DNA of 49,346 nt, taken from contig JAJYJJ010000016.1 of assembly GCA_021789595.1 (NCBI GenBank), positions 1 through 49,346 of the forward strand, given 5' to 3'. Both the position numbers and the translations under genes were made by a program. Source of the stretch: Nitrospirota bacterium (GTDB lineage Bacteria; Nitrospirota; Thermodesulfovibrionia; UBA6902; JAJYJJ01). Below are positions 30,992-39,759 of this stretch, piece after piece; the first letter of the stretch is position 1; every line of letters starts with the position of its first letter. The notes below the pieces were generated by a model. That model was not told the origin of the DNA, searched no databases, and saw only the letters and a program-made list of their open reading frames with translations.

Positions 30992-31891
30992 ATGTTTTTT
31001 CAGCAGATTGTAAACGGTCTTACGCTTGGCGGGGTTTATGCCCTGATTGCCCTCGGCTACACCATGGTCTATGGCATCCTTGAGTTAATAAACTTTGCAC
31101 ATGGTGAGATATACATGCTTGGGGCATATCTTGGGATAATCTTTCTCGGATTCTTTACTGCCATAGGTCTAACACACTCAAACATCATTCTTGCCCTTGC
31201 CCTTACATTTGTCCTCTCTGTCATCTTCTGTTCTGCCTATGGCTTTACAGTAGAGAAGATTGCATACAGGCCACTGAGAAATGCGCCGAGGCTAAGCCCA
31301 TTAATAAGCGCCATAGGGGTCTCCATATTCTTGCAAAACTATGTGATGCTTGCCCAGGGCACAACAGATAAGGTCTTCCCCCATATCTTTGGGAGCAGTG
31401 GTTTTGGACTCATGAATGCAAGGATCACATACATCCAGGTCTTCATCGTTGCTACATCGTTTGTGCTCATGATAGCCCTCCACCTCTTTGTAGTAAAGAC
31501 AAAGATGGGCAAGGCAATGAGGGCAGTTGCCCAGGACAAGACAATGGCCTCGCTTGTCGGAATAAACATAGACAGAATTATATCCATGACCTTTGTTATC
31601 GGCTCTGGTCTTGCTGCTATAGCAGGCCTTATGGTGGCCATGTATTATGGACTTGTAAACTATTTCATAGGCTATGTTGCCGGTATAAAGGCATTTACAG
31701 CCGCCGTGCTTGGAGGTATAGGGAGCATCCCGGGGGCCATGCTCGGAGGAATTGTACTCGGCCTTGTCGAGAGCTTTGGTGCAAGCTATATATCAAGCGA
31801 ATATAAGGATGCCTATGCCTTTGCACTGCTGATCATTATACTGCTGATAAAACCAACAGGACTCCTTGGCACAAGATCAATAGAAAAATGA
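30992..31891 (+). CDS. livH: branched-chain amino acid ABC permease LivH
   Basis: A 299-residue inner-membrane permease. It has the LivH signature near its start (NGLTLGGVYALIALGYTMVY, GILELINFAHGEIYMLGAYL) and eight or so helices, ending FTAAVLGGIGSIPGAMLGGI and the LIIILLIKPTGLLG tail. It pairs with LivM encoded next (ATGA overlap) to import branched-chain amino acids or related substrates such as amides or urea. No LivK binding protein gene lies in the cluster. The ATG has no clear ribosome-binding site. Confidence 0.95.
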   Translation: MFFQQIVNGLTLGGVYALIALGYTMVYGILELINFAHGEIYMLGAYLGIIFLGFFTAIGLTHSNIILALALTFVLSVIFCSAYGFTVEKIAYRPLRNAPRLSPLISAIGVSIFLQNYVMLAQGTTDKVFPHIFGSSGFGLMNARITYIQVFIVATSFVLMIALHLFVVKTKMGKAMRAVAQDKTMASLVGINIDRIISMTFVIGSGLAAIAGLMVAMYYGLVNYFIGYVAGIKAFTAAVLGGIGSIPGAMLGGIVLGLVESFGASYISSEYKDAYAFALLIIILLIKPTGLLGTRSIEK

Positions 31892-32976
31892 TAAGGGCGT
31901 TAATTATTGCATCAGGACTCTGTCTCCTTGTCCTTCCTTTGATGGGTATCAAAAGTGCTGCAATTGTCTTTATCTCTATCCTTGCTGTTATAACCCTATT
32001 GTCCTTTATCAGGAGACACAGACATATATTCAGAATAGGCATTAAGGTCCCTGCCATTTATAAGAGGACAGCCGTGCTGGTAACAGTAATGGCCGTATTG
32101 CTTTTACCCGTGTATGGGGATAACTACCTTATAGATGTATCCAGTCTTTCAGGGATATATATAATCCTTGCCATGGGCCTTAATGTTGTGGTTGGCTTTG
32201 CAGGATTATTGAATCTCGGATTCGCTGCCTTCTATGCAATCGGCGCATACAGCACTGCGATCCTGACAACGAGGCTTGATATGCCCTTCTGGCTCTCTAT
32301 GCCCATGTCCGTTACAATGGCATCCTTCCTGGGCATTCTGCTTGCAATACCAGCTCTCAGATTAAGGGGTGATTATCTCGCCATTGTCACCCTCGGTTTT
32401 GGAGAGATAATCCGCATTGTGCTTAATAACTGGGATTCTCTGACGAATGGGCCAAATGGCATACTGAATATCCCTTCGCCATCTATCGGTGGGTTTAAGA
32501 TAAACAGGCTTTCACATTATTATTACATGGTCCTGTTATTTGTCTTCCTGTGCATCTTCGTTGTAAGGAGGGTGCATAATTCAAGGGTTGGAAGGGCATG
32601 GCTTGCAATAAGGGAAGATGAAACAGCAGCAGAGGCAATGGGCATAGACACGGTTAGATACAAGCTCCTCGCCTTCTCCTTTGGTGCATTCTGGGCAGGG
32701 CTTGCAGGCGCCCTCTTTGCAGGCAAGATGCATTTCGTATCGCCTGAGAGCTTTACATTTATGGAATCTGTATTGATCCTTTGCATGGTTATAATCGGAG
32801 GCCTTGGCAGCATACCCGGGGTCATATTGGGTGCGGTTATCCTCATCATCCTTCCTGAGGTTTTAAGGGAATTTCAGACTTACAGGATGCTTGCCCTCGG
32901 CAGCGGTCTTGTCCTGATGATGATATTCAGGCCGCAGGGGCTTCTTGGAGGCAGAGGTGGCGCTATTAGAGGTTAG
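31888..32976 (+). CDS. livM: branched-chain amino acid ABC permease LivM
   Basis: A 362-residue permease. A variable N-terminal third is followed by the conserved LivM core: GLNVVVGFAGLLNLGFAAFY, AIGAYSTAILTTRLDMPFWL, the EAA-like loop GDYLAIVTLGFGEIIRIVLN and WLAIREDETAAEAMGIDTVR. The C-terminus reads IIGGLGSIPGVILGAVILII. It forms the channel with LivH. Its start overlaps the livH stop and its end overlaps the livG start, so the four genes are one translationally coupled operon. Confidence 0.95.
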   Translation: MIRALIIASGLCLLVLPLMGIKSAAIVFISILAVITLLSFIRRHRHIFRIGIKVPAIYKRTAVLVTVMAVLLLPVYGDNYLIDVSSLSGIYIILAMGLNVVVGFAGLLNLGFAAFYAIGAYSTAILTTRLDMPFWLSMPMSVTMASFLGILLAIPALRLRGDYLAIVTLGFGEIIRIVLNNWDSLTNGPNGILNIPSPSIGGFKINRLSHYYYMVLLFVFLCIFVVRRVHNSRVGRAWLAIREDETAAEAMGIDTVRYKLLAFSFGAFWAGLAGALFAGKMHFVSPESFTFMESVLILCMVIIGGLGSIPGVILGAVILIILPEVLREFQTYRMLALGSGLVLMMIFRPQGLLGGRGGAIRG

Positions 32977-33724
32977 GTCTCTGACAAAGACATTTGGAGG
33001 GCTCAGGGCTGTTGAGGATGCCACATTCGAGGTCAAAGAAGGGATAATCTTCAGCGTCATAGGCCCAAACGGCGCTGGAAAGACCACGCTGTTTAACTGC
33101 CTCACAGGGATTCTCCAACCAACAAAGGGCACTGTATATTTTGAAGGCAAAGATACTGTCGGCCTGAAACCGCACACAATTACAGGCCTCGGCATAGGCA
33201 GGACATTTCAGAACATAAGGATATTCCCTGAGATGACTGTGCTTGAGAATGTAATGGTGGCACAGCACTCAAGGACAAGATGCGGAATCATAAGTGCTAT
33301 CATCCGTGGCAAGGGCTTTATTCATGAAGAGGCTTCCATAAAGGAAAAGGCCATTGAGTATTTAGAATTCGTTAACCTTTCAGACCTTGCAAAAAGCCCT
33401 GCCAGCAGTCTTCCATATGGCGACCAGCGCAGGCTGGAGATTGCACGGGCGCTGGCCACAGAGCCGAGGCTTATACTTTTAGATGAACCTGCCGCAGGCA
33501 TGAATCCGCAGGAGACAGCAGAACTCATGGTACTGGTTGAAAGGCTGAGGCAATGGGGTAAGACAATAATCCTTATAGAGCACGATATGAGGGTTGTTAT
33601 GGGCATCTCCGACTGGATAATAGTCCTTGACCACGGCATAAAGATTGCTGAAGGGATCCCTGAGGAGATACAGAGGAATCCTGCTGTTGTTGAGGCATAT
33701 CTTGGAAAGGAGTTTACCTACTGA
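32957..33724 (+). CDS. livG: branched-chain amino acid ABC ATPase LivG
   Basis: A 255-residue ATPase. Walker A GPNGAGKTTLFNCL, the LivG-type insert (GLGIGRTFQNIRIFPEMTVL), signature ASSLPYGDQRRLEIARAL, Walker B LILLDEPAAGMNPQE and switch ILIEHDMRVVMG are present. It energises LivHM with LivF. GTG 32957 is taken as the start (GGAGG five bases upstream) rather than a TTG twelve bases before. Either lies inside the end of livM. Confidence 0.95.
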   Translation: MALLEVRSLTKTFGGLRAVEDATFEVKEGIIFSVIGPNGAGKTTLFNCLTGILQPTKGTVYFEGKDTVGLKPHTITGLGIGRTFQNIRIFPEMTVLENVMVAQHSRTRCGIISAIIRGKGFIHEEASIKEKAIEYLEFVNLSDLAKSPASSLPYGDQRRLEIARALATEPRLILLDEPAAGMNPQETAELMVLVERLRQWGKTIILIEHDMRVVMGISDWIIVLDHGIKIAEGIPEEIQRNPAVVEAYLGKEFTY

Positions 33725-34419
33725 TGCTCCGGATAGAAGGACTCCATAGTTTCTATGGCCCGATAGAGGCACTAAGTGGCATAGATATTGAGGTCAAAGA
33801 AGGTGAGATCGTATGCCTCATAGGGGGCAATGGCGCAGGGAAAAGCACAACACTCATGAGCATCTCAGGGATAGTAAGGCCCAGGATGGGTAAGATAATA
33901 TTTAACGGATATGAGATACAGAGGGCTCAACCGCATAATATTGTTAAAATGGGGATAAGCCATGTGCCGGAGGGAAGAAGGATATTTCCAAGGCTTACTG
34001 TGATAGAGAACCTCGAGATGGGCAGTTTTATCCATAAGAACTGCGATGTCCTAAATTTTGTGTTCGAACTTTTCCCTGTACTAAAGGAAAGGCGCAGACA
34101 GCTCGGAGGAACCCTTAGCGGAGGGGAACAGCAGATGCTCGCCATAGCAAGGGCGCTGATGTCAAAACCGAAACTCCTTCTCCTGGATGAACCCTCGCTC
34201 GGGCTTGCTCCAATAATTGTTGGCAAGATATTCCGCGTTATACAGGAATTGAATGAGCAGGGTATGACAATCCTCCTTGTCGAGCAGAATGCAAAGGCCG
34301 CCTTAAAGCTATCTAAAAGGGGTTATGTCCTTGAAAACGGAAGGATTACGCTAAAAGGTTCGGGTGAAGAGTTGATTAATAACCCGATGGTAAAGAAGGC
34401 ATATCTTGGTGAATCCTGA
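33724..34419 (+). CDS. livF: branched-chain amino acid ABC ATPase LivF
   Basis: A 231-residue ATPase and the partner of LivG. Walker A GGNGAGKSTTLMS, LivF hallmark ISHVPEGRRIFPRLTVIENL, signature GGTLSGGEQQMLAIARALMS, Walker B LLLDEPSLGLAPIIV and switch region LLVEQNAKAALKLS. The ATG overlaps the livG stop by one base (TGATG). It is the last gene of the liv operon; acyP follows 20 bases on. Confidence 0.95.
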   Translation: MLRIEGLHSFYGPIEALSGIDIEVKEGEIVCLIGGNGAGKSTTLMSISGIVRPRMGKIIFNGYEIQRAQPHNIVKMGISHVPEGRRIFPRLTVIENLEMGSFIHKNCDVLNFVFELFPVLKERRRQLGGTLSGGEQQMLAIARALMSKPKLLLLDEPSLGLAPIIVGKIFRVIQELNEQGMTILLVEQNAKAALKLSKRGYVLENGRITLKGSGEELINNPMVKKAYLGES

Positions 34420-34439
34420 TATAATCGGAGGAGATAAAC

Positions 34440-34718
34440 ATGGATAAGACGAGGGCACACTTATTTATTGACGGATATGTTCAGGGTGTCTTCTTCAGGG
34501 CATTTACAACTGATAAGGCAAGGCTTACTGGGGTAAGCGGCTGGGTGAGAAACCTTCCTGATGGAAGGGTAGAGGCCCTTTTTGAGGGTGAACAGCAGGC
34601 AGTAGAGGAGATGATAAGGCATTGTAAAAATGGCCCCCCAGGGGCAAGGGTGACAGATGTAGATGTGAACTGGGAGGAGTTCAAAAGTGAATTTACGGGT
34701 TTTGATATCAGATATTGA
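34440..34718 (+). CDS. acyP: acylphosphatase
   Basis: A 92-residue acylphosphatase that hydrolyses carboxyl-phosphate bonds such as acetyl phosphate. GYVQGVFFRAFTTDKAR contains the phosphate-binding loop with its catalytic Arg. GWVRNLPDGRVEALFEGE contains the catalytic Asn and the second family signature. Length is standard. GGAGGAG lies seven bases before the ATG. It probably rides on the liv transcript. Confidence 0.95.
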   Translation: MDKTRAHLFIDGYVQGVFFRAFTTDKARLTGVSGWVRNLPDGRVEALFEGEQQAVEEMIRHCKNGPPGARVTDVDVNWEEFKSEFTGFDIRY

Positions 34719-34799
34719 CAGGACAATGCAGTAAAAAAATGTTGGAAATATTAAGTAAATTGTTTAGAATATTGATAACAGGTATAAAAGGGGGATTAT

Positions 34800-36194
34800 C
34801 TGAAAGATGACAATCATAAAACCATTCTGCTGTTTGTAAGAGACCTCAGGGTGTCAAGACAGATAGAAGCAGCCCTGAAACCAGGGGACTACAGGATAAT
34901 AACGACTGCAAACAGTAAGGAGTTGATTACGCATGCAAAGGATGCAGATGTAATCTTTACAGAGATTCCAGAGGGTCTTAGATTCATCAGGCCAATAAAA
35001 GGCCCGCTGATTATAGGAATCACTAAAACATCTGATGAAGCCGTGCTTCAACAGGCCAGTAAGGCAGGGATCAATGATGTACTGAGGACTCCGATAATCC
35101 CGACAGAGGTATTAATAAAGACAGAAAATTGTCTCAGGGTAAAGAGTGCCCTTATCCACCTTGAGAATGAAATAAAGAACTTAGAGACCATAATCGAGGT
35201 CACATCAATAGTCAGCTCAACACTTAACCCGAAAGAGATACTCTTTCTGGTAGTCAAGAAGATCTCCGAGATAATCCCGGTTACAAGGTGCTCCATCATA
35301 AGGATAGACAGCGAAACCAGATATGCGCTTGTAATCTCCTCCTTTGAGAACCCAAAGATCGGTGGTATAAAGCTCGACCTCAAGAAGTATCCTGAGATAA
35401 TGCAGGCGATTACATCCAGAAAACCTGTTGTTATAAAGGATGTTGACACAGACCCTATAATGAAAGGGGTAAGGGACATAATCTGTAACCTTGGCATACG
35501 CTCTATCTTAGTCCTCCCCATAATATTCAAAGACGAGGTAATAGGAACGCTCTTTCTCAGGACATCCCGCAGCGGCAGGTCGTTTGCAGATGAAGAGATA
35601 AAGCTCTGTCATGCAATAGCAAATGCCTCTGCCAATGCACTCAACAATGCATTCCTTTATGAGAAGATGGAATCGGAGATGCTCAGGCTTGAGAGGCTTG
35701 CAATAACAGACTTCCTAACAGGCATCTATAACATCCGCTATTTCTATCACAGATTGGAAGAGGAGTTCAGCAGGTCGCAGAGATATGCCTCTCCGATAAG
35801 CTGCCTCATGTTTGACATAGACCATTTCAAACAGATAAACGATACCTACGGGCACAAACGCGGGGATATGGCCTTAAGAGAGCTGTCAACGGTTCTCAAG
35901 AAGAGTGTAAGGAAGAGCGACATCCTCGCAAGATACGGCGGTGAGGAATTCATCCTCCTTCTGCCCAATACAAACCTTGACGGCGCAAAGGCCGAGGCAG
36001 AGAGGATAAGAGATACCATAAAAAAGCATGTGTTCAAATCCCTTAAAGGTGAACGGAAGATAACAATAAGTATCGGGATAGCAGCCCTGCCGCATAAAAA
36101 GATACAGGCCTCTGATGACCTTATCACCTGTGCTGACAGCGCCCTTTTCAAGGCAAAGAAAAGCGGAAGAAACCAGGTAGTAATCTTTTCATGA
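34800..36194 (+). CDS. receiver-like/GAF/GGDEF diguanylate cyclase with probable CTG start
   Basis: About 465 residues. A degenerate receiver-like fold (KTILLFVRDLRVSRQIEAAL to about 125) precedes a GAF domain (about 145-300) and a GGDEF domain with the intact active site ILARYGGEEFILLLPN and an upstream RxxD inhibitory site (RKSD). It should make cyclic di-GMP from GTP. The frame is open from a TAA at 34785. The only in-frame ATG/GTG/TTG choice, GTG 34851, would delete the first beta strand. CTG 34800, with GGGGGA six bases upstream, includes it, so I take CTG as start. GTG 34851 remains possible. Confidence 0.85.
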   Translation: MKDDNHKTILLFVRDLRVSRQIEAALKPGDYRIITTANSKELITHAKDADVIFTEIPEGLRFIRPIKGPLIIGITKTSDEAVLQQASKAGINDVLRTPIIPTEVLIKTENCLRVKSALIHLENEIKNLETIIEVTSIVSSTLNPKEILFLVVKKISEIIPVTRCSIIRIDSETRYALVISSFENPKIGGIKLDLKKYPEIMQAITSRKPVVIKDVDTDPIMKGVRDIICNLGIRSILVLPIIFKDEVIGTLFLRTSRSGRSFADEEIKLCHAIANASANALNNAFLYEKMESEMLRLERLAITDFLTGIYNIRYFYHRLEEEFSRSQRYASPISCLMFDIDHFKQINDTYGHKRGDMALRELSTVLKKSVRKSDILARYGGEEFILLLPNTNLDGAKAEAERIRDTIKKHVFKSLKGERKITISIGIAALPHKKIQASDDLITCADSALFKAKKSGRNQVVIFS

Positions 36195-36204
36195 ATATCC
36201 CTTG

Positions 36205-38823
36205 ATGGATGTAATAACTACTCATACAAATGCGGATTTTGATTCCCTTGCATCCATGCTTGCCGCAAAGAAGCTCTATCCTGAAGCACTAATAGCATTT
36301 CCCGGCTCTCAGGAAAAGGGTGTAAGGGACTTCCTCAGCACATATCCATTGGACTTCAAGAAGGCAAAGGATATAAACCTGCCTGATATAGACCACCTTA
36401 TCCTCGTTGATACAAAACACAGAGAAAGGATAGGAAGATTTTCAGAGATTATAGGAAGGCCAGGACTGAGGATTCACATATACGACCACCATCCCTTCAT
36501 TGAAAGCGATATACGGGGCGAGGTCGAGGTTGTTGAAGAAATTGGGGCAACAGCAACCTTACTCACAGAGATGCTAAAACAAAGGGCAATAGCCATAACC
36601 CCTCTTGAGGCCACAATCCTTGCACTTGGCATATATGAGGAGACAGGTTCACTCACATTTGCATCAACAACCGAGAGGGATGTGCTGTGCGTTGCCTGGC
36701 TCATCAGGCATGGCGCAAACCTCAATATTGTAGCAAGCTTTATTGGAAGGGAATTAAGCAAAGATGAGATAGAGCTGCTAAACGACCTGATACAGTCCTC
36801 AAGGGACTATGTCATCCAGGGGATAAGGGTAAAGATAGCAAAGGCCTCAAGGGATAGCTATATGGGAGAGATATCCATCCTTGCCCACAAGCTGAGAGAC
36901 ATAGAGGACCTCGATGCCCTTTTCCTGCTTGTGAGGATGGAGGACAGGATACAGATGATAGCACGAAGCAGGGTGCCTGAGCTTGATGTCGGGGCAGTGG
37001 CCCAGGTATTTGGCGGCGGCGGCCATCCAACTGCATCTTCTGCCATATTAAAGGATATCTCACTCGAGGAGATAGAAGAGAGACTCATCTCTGTTGTTAA
37101 TGAGAAGGTAAGGCCGCTTAAGACCGCAAAGGACATAATGACAACCCCTGTAAAGACCATAGGGCTAAACACAACCATAAAGGAGGCGCAGGACATAATG
37201 ACCATGTATGGTGTAAATGTCCTGCCTGTGCTTAAAGGGGAAGCCTTCTGGGGACTAATCTCAAGGGAAGTCGTTGAGAAGGCCCTCTTCCATGGTTTTG
37301 CTTCAAACAGCGTCTCAGAGTTTTCAACAACAGATGCAATGACCGCCTTACCTGATACACCTATAATGGATGTGGAGGCAATGATGATTGAACAGAACCA
37401 GCGGTTTATGCCTGTATTGGAAGGAGACAGGATCATCGGGGCTATAACAAGGACAGACCTCCTGAGAAATATCTATGAGGACATGCTTAGAAAAAGCCGT
37501 ATAGAGGGCGAACCCTTGAGGGAGAAGCCCTCTGTTGGCAGGAACATAGCAAACCTCTTGAAGGAGAGATTCCCTGAAGAGATATTCGATATGCTTAAGA
37601 CAGCAGGCGAGGTCGCAGATAGCCTTGGCTTTTCTGCATATATTGTAGGCGGCTCTGTCAGAGACCTGTTAAGGGGAGAGGCAAACCTCGATATAGATAT
37701 TGTTGTTGAGGGTGATGCAATAAGCATTGCCCACGCCCTCGGAGAGAGGATTGGGGCAAGGGTCAAAAGTCACCAGAGATTTGGGACAGCCGTACTCATA
37801 ACCGATAGACTAAAGCTCGATATAGCAACTGCAAGGACAGAGTATTACGAATCCCCGGGGGCGCTGCCGAGGGTCGAGGTGTCATCCATAAAAAAGGACC
37901 TCTACCGCAGGGACTTCACAATAAATACCCTCGCTGTAAGGCTCAACCCGAAGGACTTTGGACAGCTCATGGATTTCTTCGGTGGACAGAGGGACATCAG
38001 GGAGAAAACCCTGAGTGTTCTGCACAACCTGAGCTTTATAGAGGACCCAACAAGGGCATTCAGGGCCATAAGGTTTTCAGAGCGTTTTGGCTTTAAGATA
38101 AGCAAACATACTGCAAACCTGATAAAGACAGCAGTAAGGATGAACCTCTTTGATAAGCTCTCAGGCTCAAGGCTCTATGATGAGCTTGTATTGATCTTCA
38201 ATGAGACAGCGCCCGGAAGCGCCATAAAGAGGCTTGCTGAATTTGACCTCGTAAGGGTCATACATCCAAAACTGACTTACACAAAGTCAACAGAAGAAAA
38301 ACTAAAGTCCATTCAGGATACCCTGACATGGTTTAACCTGCTATTTCTGGAGGAAAGACCCGATATGGGCATCCTCTATACCATGGCCATGCTTGAGCCG
38401 TTAAAGGACGAGGAATGTATGGAGGCGCTTAAAAGGCTCGATGTCCCTGAAAGGGTTTCGGAAAGACTGGTATCAGGTCTGAGGCAGATAAAAGAGGTTT
38501 TGAGAAGGCTTTCAGGAAAAGGCCCTGTTGAGATATACTACCTCCTCAAACCTTTAAGCCTGGAGACACTTCTTCTATGCATGGCAAAGACTAAGGATAA
38601 GAGCCAGAAGAAGGCCATTGCCCTTTATATACTTGAGATGAGAAAGACAAAGACCTCCTTGACAGGCAAAGACCTTAAGGCTATTGGCTATGAACCAGGG
38701 CCGATCTATACAAGGATACTCAAGGAAATACTTGATGCAAGGCTTGAGGGAAAGATAAAGACAAGAGATGATGAGATACAATATGTAAAGAGCCATTATA
38801 CAAGGCAGTTAGGGCAAGGTTAA
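36205..38823 (+). CDS. DHH - CBS - poly(A) polymerase/tRNA nucleotidyltransferase fusion
   Basis: An 872-residue fusion. The N-terminal DHH/DHHA1 phosphoesterase (HTNADFDSLASML, VDTKHRERIG, YDHHPFIES, DHHA1 tip FGGGGHPTASSA) spans about 1-305. Two CBS domains follow (about 310-430, AKDIMTTPVKTIGLNTTIKE). Class II nucleotidyltransferase motifs are YIVGGSVRDLLRGEANLDID, RRDFTINTLAVRLNP and FIEDPTRAFRAIRFSERFGF. This known architecture (as in Aquifex-like and Nitrospirota genomes) adds A or CCA to tRNA ends or has poly(A) activity, with the DHH part perhaps removing nucleotides. CBS domains may sense adenine nucleotides. The gene starts 10 bases after the GGDEF gene. Its end overlaps the converging DUF3553 gene by four bases. 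Confidence 0.93.
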   Translation: MDVITTHTNADFDSLASMLAAKKLYPEALIAFPGSQEKGVRDFLSTYPLDFKKAKDINLPDIDHLILVDTKHRERIGRFSEIIGRPGLRIHIYDHHPFIESDIRGEVEVVEEIGATATLLTEMLKQRAIAITPLEATILALGIYEETGSLTFASTTERDVLCVAWLIRHGANLNIVASFIGRELSKDEIELLNDLIQSSRDYVIQGIRVKIAKASRDSYMGEISILAHKLRDIEDLDALFLLVRMEDRIQMIARSRVPELDVGAVAQVFGGGGHPTASSAILKDISLEEIEERLISVVNEKVRPLKTAKDIMTTPVKTIGLNTTIKEAQDIMTMYGVNVLPVLKGEAFWGLISREVVEKALFHGFASNSVSEFSTTDAMTALPDTPIMDVEAMMIEQNQRFMPVLEGDRIIGAITRTDLLRNIYEDMLRKSRIEGEPLREKPSVGRNIANLLKERFPEEIFDMLKTAGEVADSLGFSAYIVGGSVRDLLRGEANLDIDIVVEGDAISIAHALGERIGARVKSHQRFGTAVLITDRLKLDIATARTEYYESPGALPRVEVSSIKKDLYRRDFTINTLAVRLNPKDFGQLMDFFGGQRDIREKTLSVLHNLSFIEDPTRAFRAIRFSERFGFKISKHTANLIKTAVRMNLFDKLSGSRLYDELVLIFNETAPGSAIKRLAEFDLVRVIHPKLTYTKSTEEKLKSIQDTLTWFNLLFLEERPDMGILYTMAMLEPLKDEECMEALKRLDVPERVSERLVSGLRQIKEVLRRLSGKGPVEIYYLLKPLSLETLLLCMAKTKDKSQKKAIALYILEMRKTKTSLTGKDLKAIGYEPGPIYTRILKEILDARLEGKIKTRDDEIQYVKSHYTRQLGQG

Positions 38824-39038
38824 TAGAAAAGTCTCAGCCCTGCATAGTAACAGCAGTTTTCATTCTCGAGGTCGTTTACAAATGACCTTTCATTGCCGTC
38901 GTCAAACACTACCCTGACCAGGCAAAAACCGCCGCTCAAAAGAGAATGCCTCTCTTCTACCACCTCTCCGATTCCCCAAGAGGAATATCTGCAATGTCTA
39001 ACCTTATCACCAACCCTCAGGTAAAGTCGTGGACGCAT
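38820..39038 (-). CDS. DUF3553-like small protein
   Basis: A 72-residue protein. The segment LRVGDKVRHCRYSSWGIGEV, followed by VRVVFDDGNERSFVNDLEN, matches the small SH3-like beta-barrel of DUF3553/CarD-type modules (GDxVxHxxxGxGxV). Such barrels bind protein or nucleic acid. Function unknown. It ends four bases inside the 3' end of the nucleotidyltransferase gene on the other strand. Confidence 0.75.
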   Translation of the reverse strand: MRPRLYLRVGDKVRHCRYSSWGIGEVVEERHSLLSGGFCLVRVVFDDGNERSFVNDLENENCCYYAGLRLFY

Positions 39039-39073
39039 AGCCTTTTAGAATGAACCTATCTTTATTGCCAATG

Positions 39074-39511
39074 CTATGGCATAACTGTAACATCTTCAAC
39101 CGATGAGTTTACAACAAAGACCTTTATATTATTACTCTCCTCATCCGTGGGAAGGATAAAGAAACCCATCTGCATATCATTTGGCTGTGAAAGGAAAAAT
39201 CCCTTATCCCATGGTATTCCCCCCTCAAGATACCCTGTGATAGATTCCCTGTCTTTAAACCTTACAAAGATCTTTTTCCCCTTTGTCTTTCTCAGACCGT
39301 ACATCTTTTTCTCTCTATAGCCGCTGTTTCCCTCGAAATCCCTTACAAAAAAGACAGCCTTCATCTCTGCTATATTAAACTCTAATGTCTTATCCCTGTT
39401 GGTATCAATAAGTGTAACCCTTTGTGATGATGGGCTGAAATCTACAACATAACCTTTAAGGATCTGCTTGTTCTTGAAATGTAAGACCGCCTTCTCGCTC
39501 AACCCTTTCAT
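39074..39511 (-). CDS. conserved protein with two SH3-like halves (DUF6982-like)
   Basis: A 145-residue protein with an internal repeat-like layout. EKAVLHFKNKQILKGYVVDF and KKIFVRFKDRESITGYLEGG each start a beta-barrel. The central block AEMKAVFFVRDFEGNSGYRE is a conserved motif I have seen in hypothetical proteins of Nitrospirota and deltaproteobacteria. It contains no catalytic residues that I recognise. A second possibility is a PilZ-like fold, but the RxxxR motif is absent. It lies upstream of the DUF3553 gene on the same strand. Confidence 0.65.
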   Translation of the reverse strand: MKGLSEKAVLHFKNKQILKGYVVDFSPSSQRVTLIDTNRDKTLEFNIAEMKAVFFVRDFEGNSGYREKKMYGLRKTKGKKIFVRFKDRESITGYLEGGIPWDKGFFLSQPNDMQMGFFILPTDEESNNIKVFVVNSSVEDVTVMP

Positions 39512-39565
39512 ATAGGTATTGTATTGTGTTGCCCATTGGCTGTCAAGTTATATGTTGTCAAGATT

Positions 39566-39596
39566 GCAGGGGGCGATTCTTAGAATCGCCCCCTGC
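39566..39596. repeat. perfect 15-base inverted repeat
   Basis: GCAGGGGGCGATTCT (39566-39580), one central base, then its exact complement (39582-39596). It could be a strong hairpin terminator for either neighbour or the core of a mobile repeat. The rest of the 39512-39748 gap holds no gene. Confidence 0.55.
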
Positions 39597-39748
39597 ACGG
39601 AGTTTATACCTTACTCTGCCATTTCTCCGGGCCTAAAAACTATATGAATGCCCCAGGAGTATCCTATAGCTTGATACCATCTGAATCCCGCAGAAATACG
39701 GATTTACTGTCAAGCCATCTACGATAGAAAATATATTATCACATAGGC

Positions 39749-39754
39749 TATAAT
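39749..39754 (+). promoter_or_regulatory. -10 element just before the aminotransferase start
   Basis: A perfect TATAAT ends five bases before ATG 39760, and no ribosome-binding site is present. The transcript would begin at or near the start codon, as in leaderless genes. The -35 region is poor, so this is tentative. Confidence 0.35.
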
Positions 39755-39759
39755 TGTGC

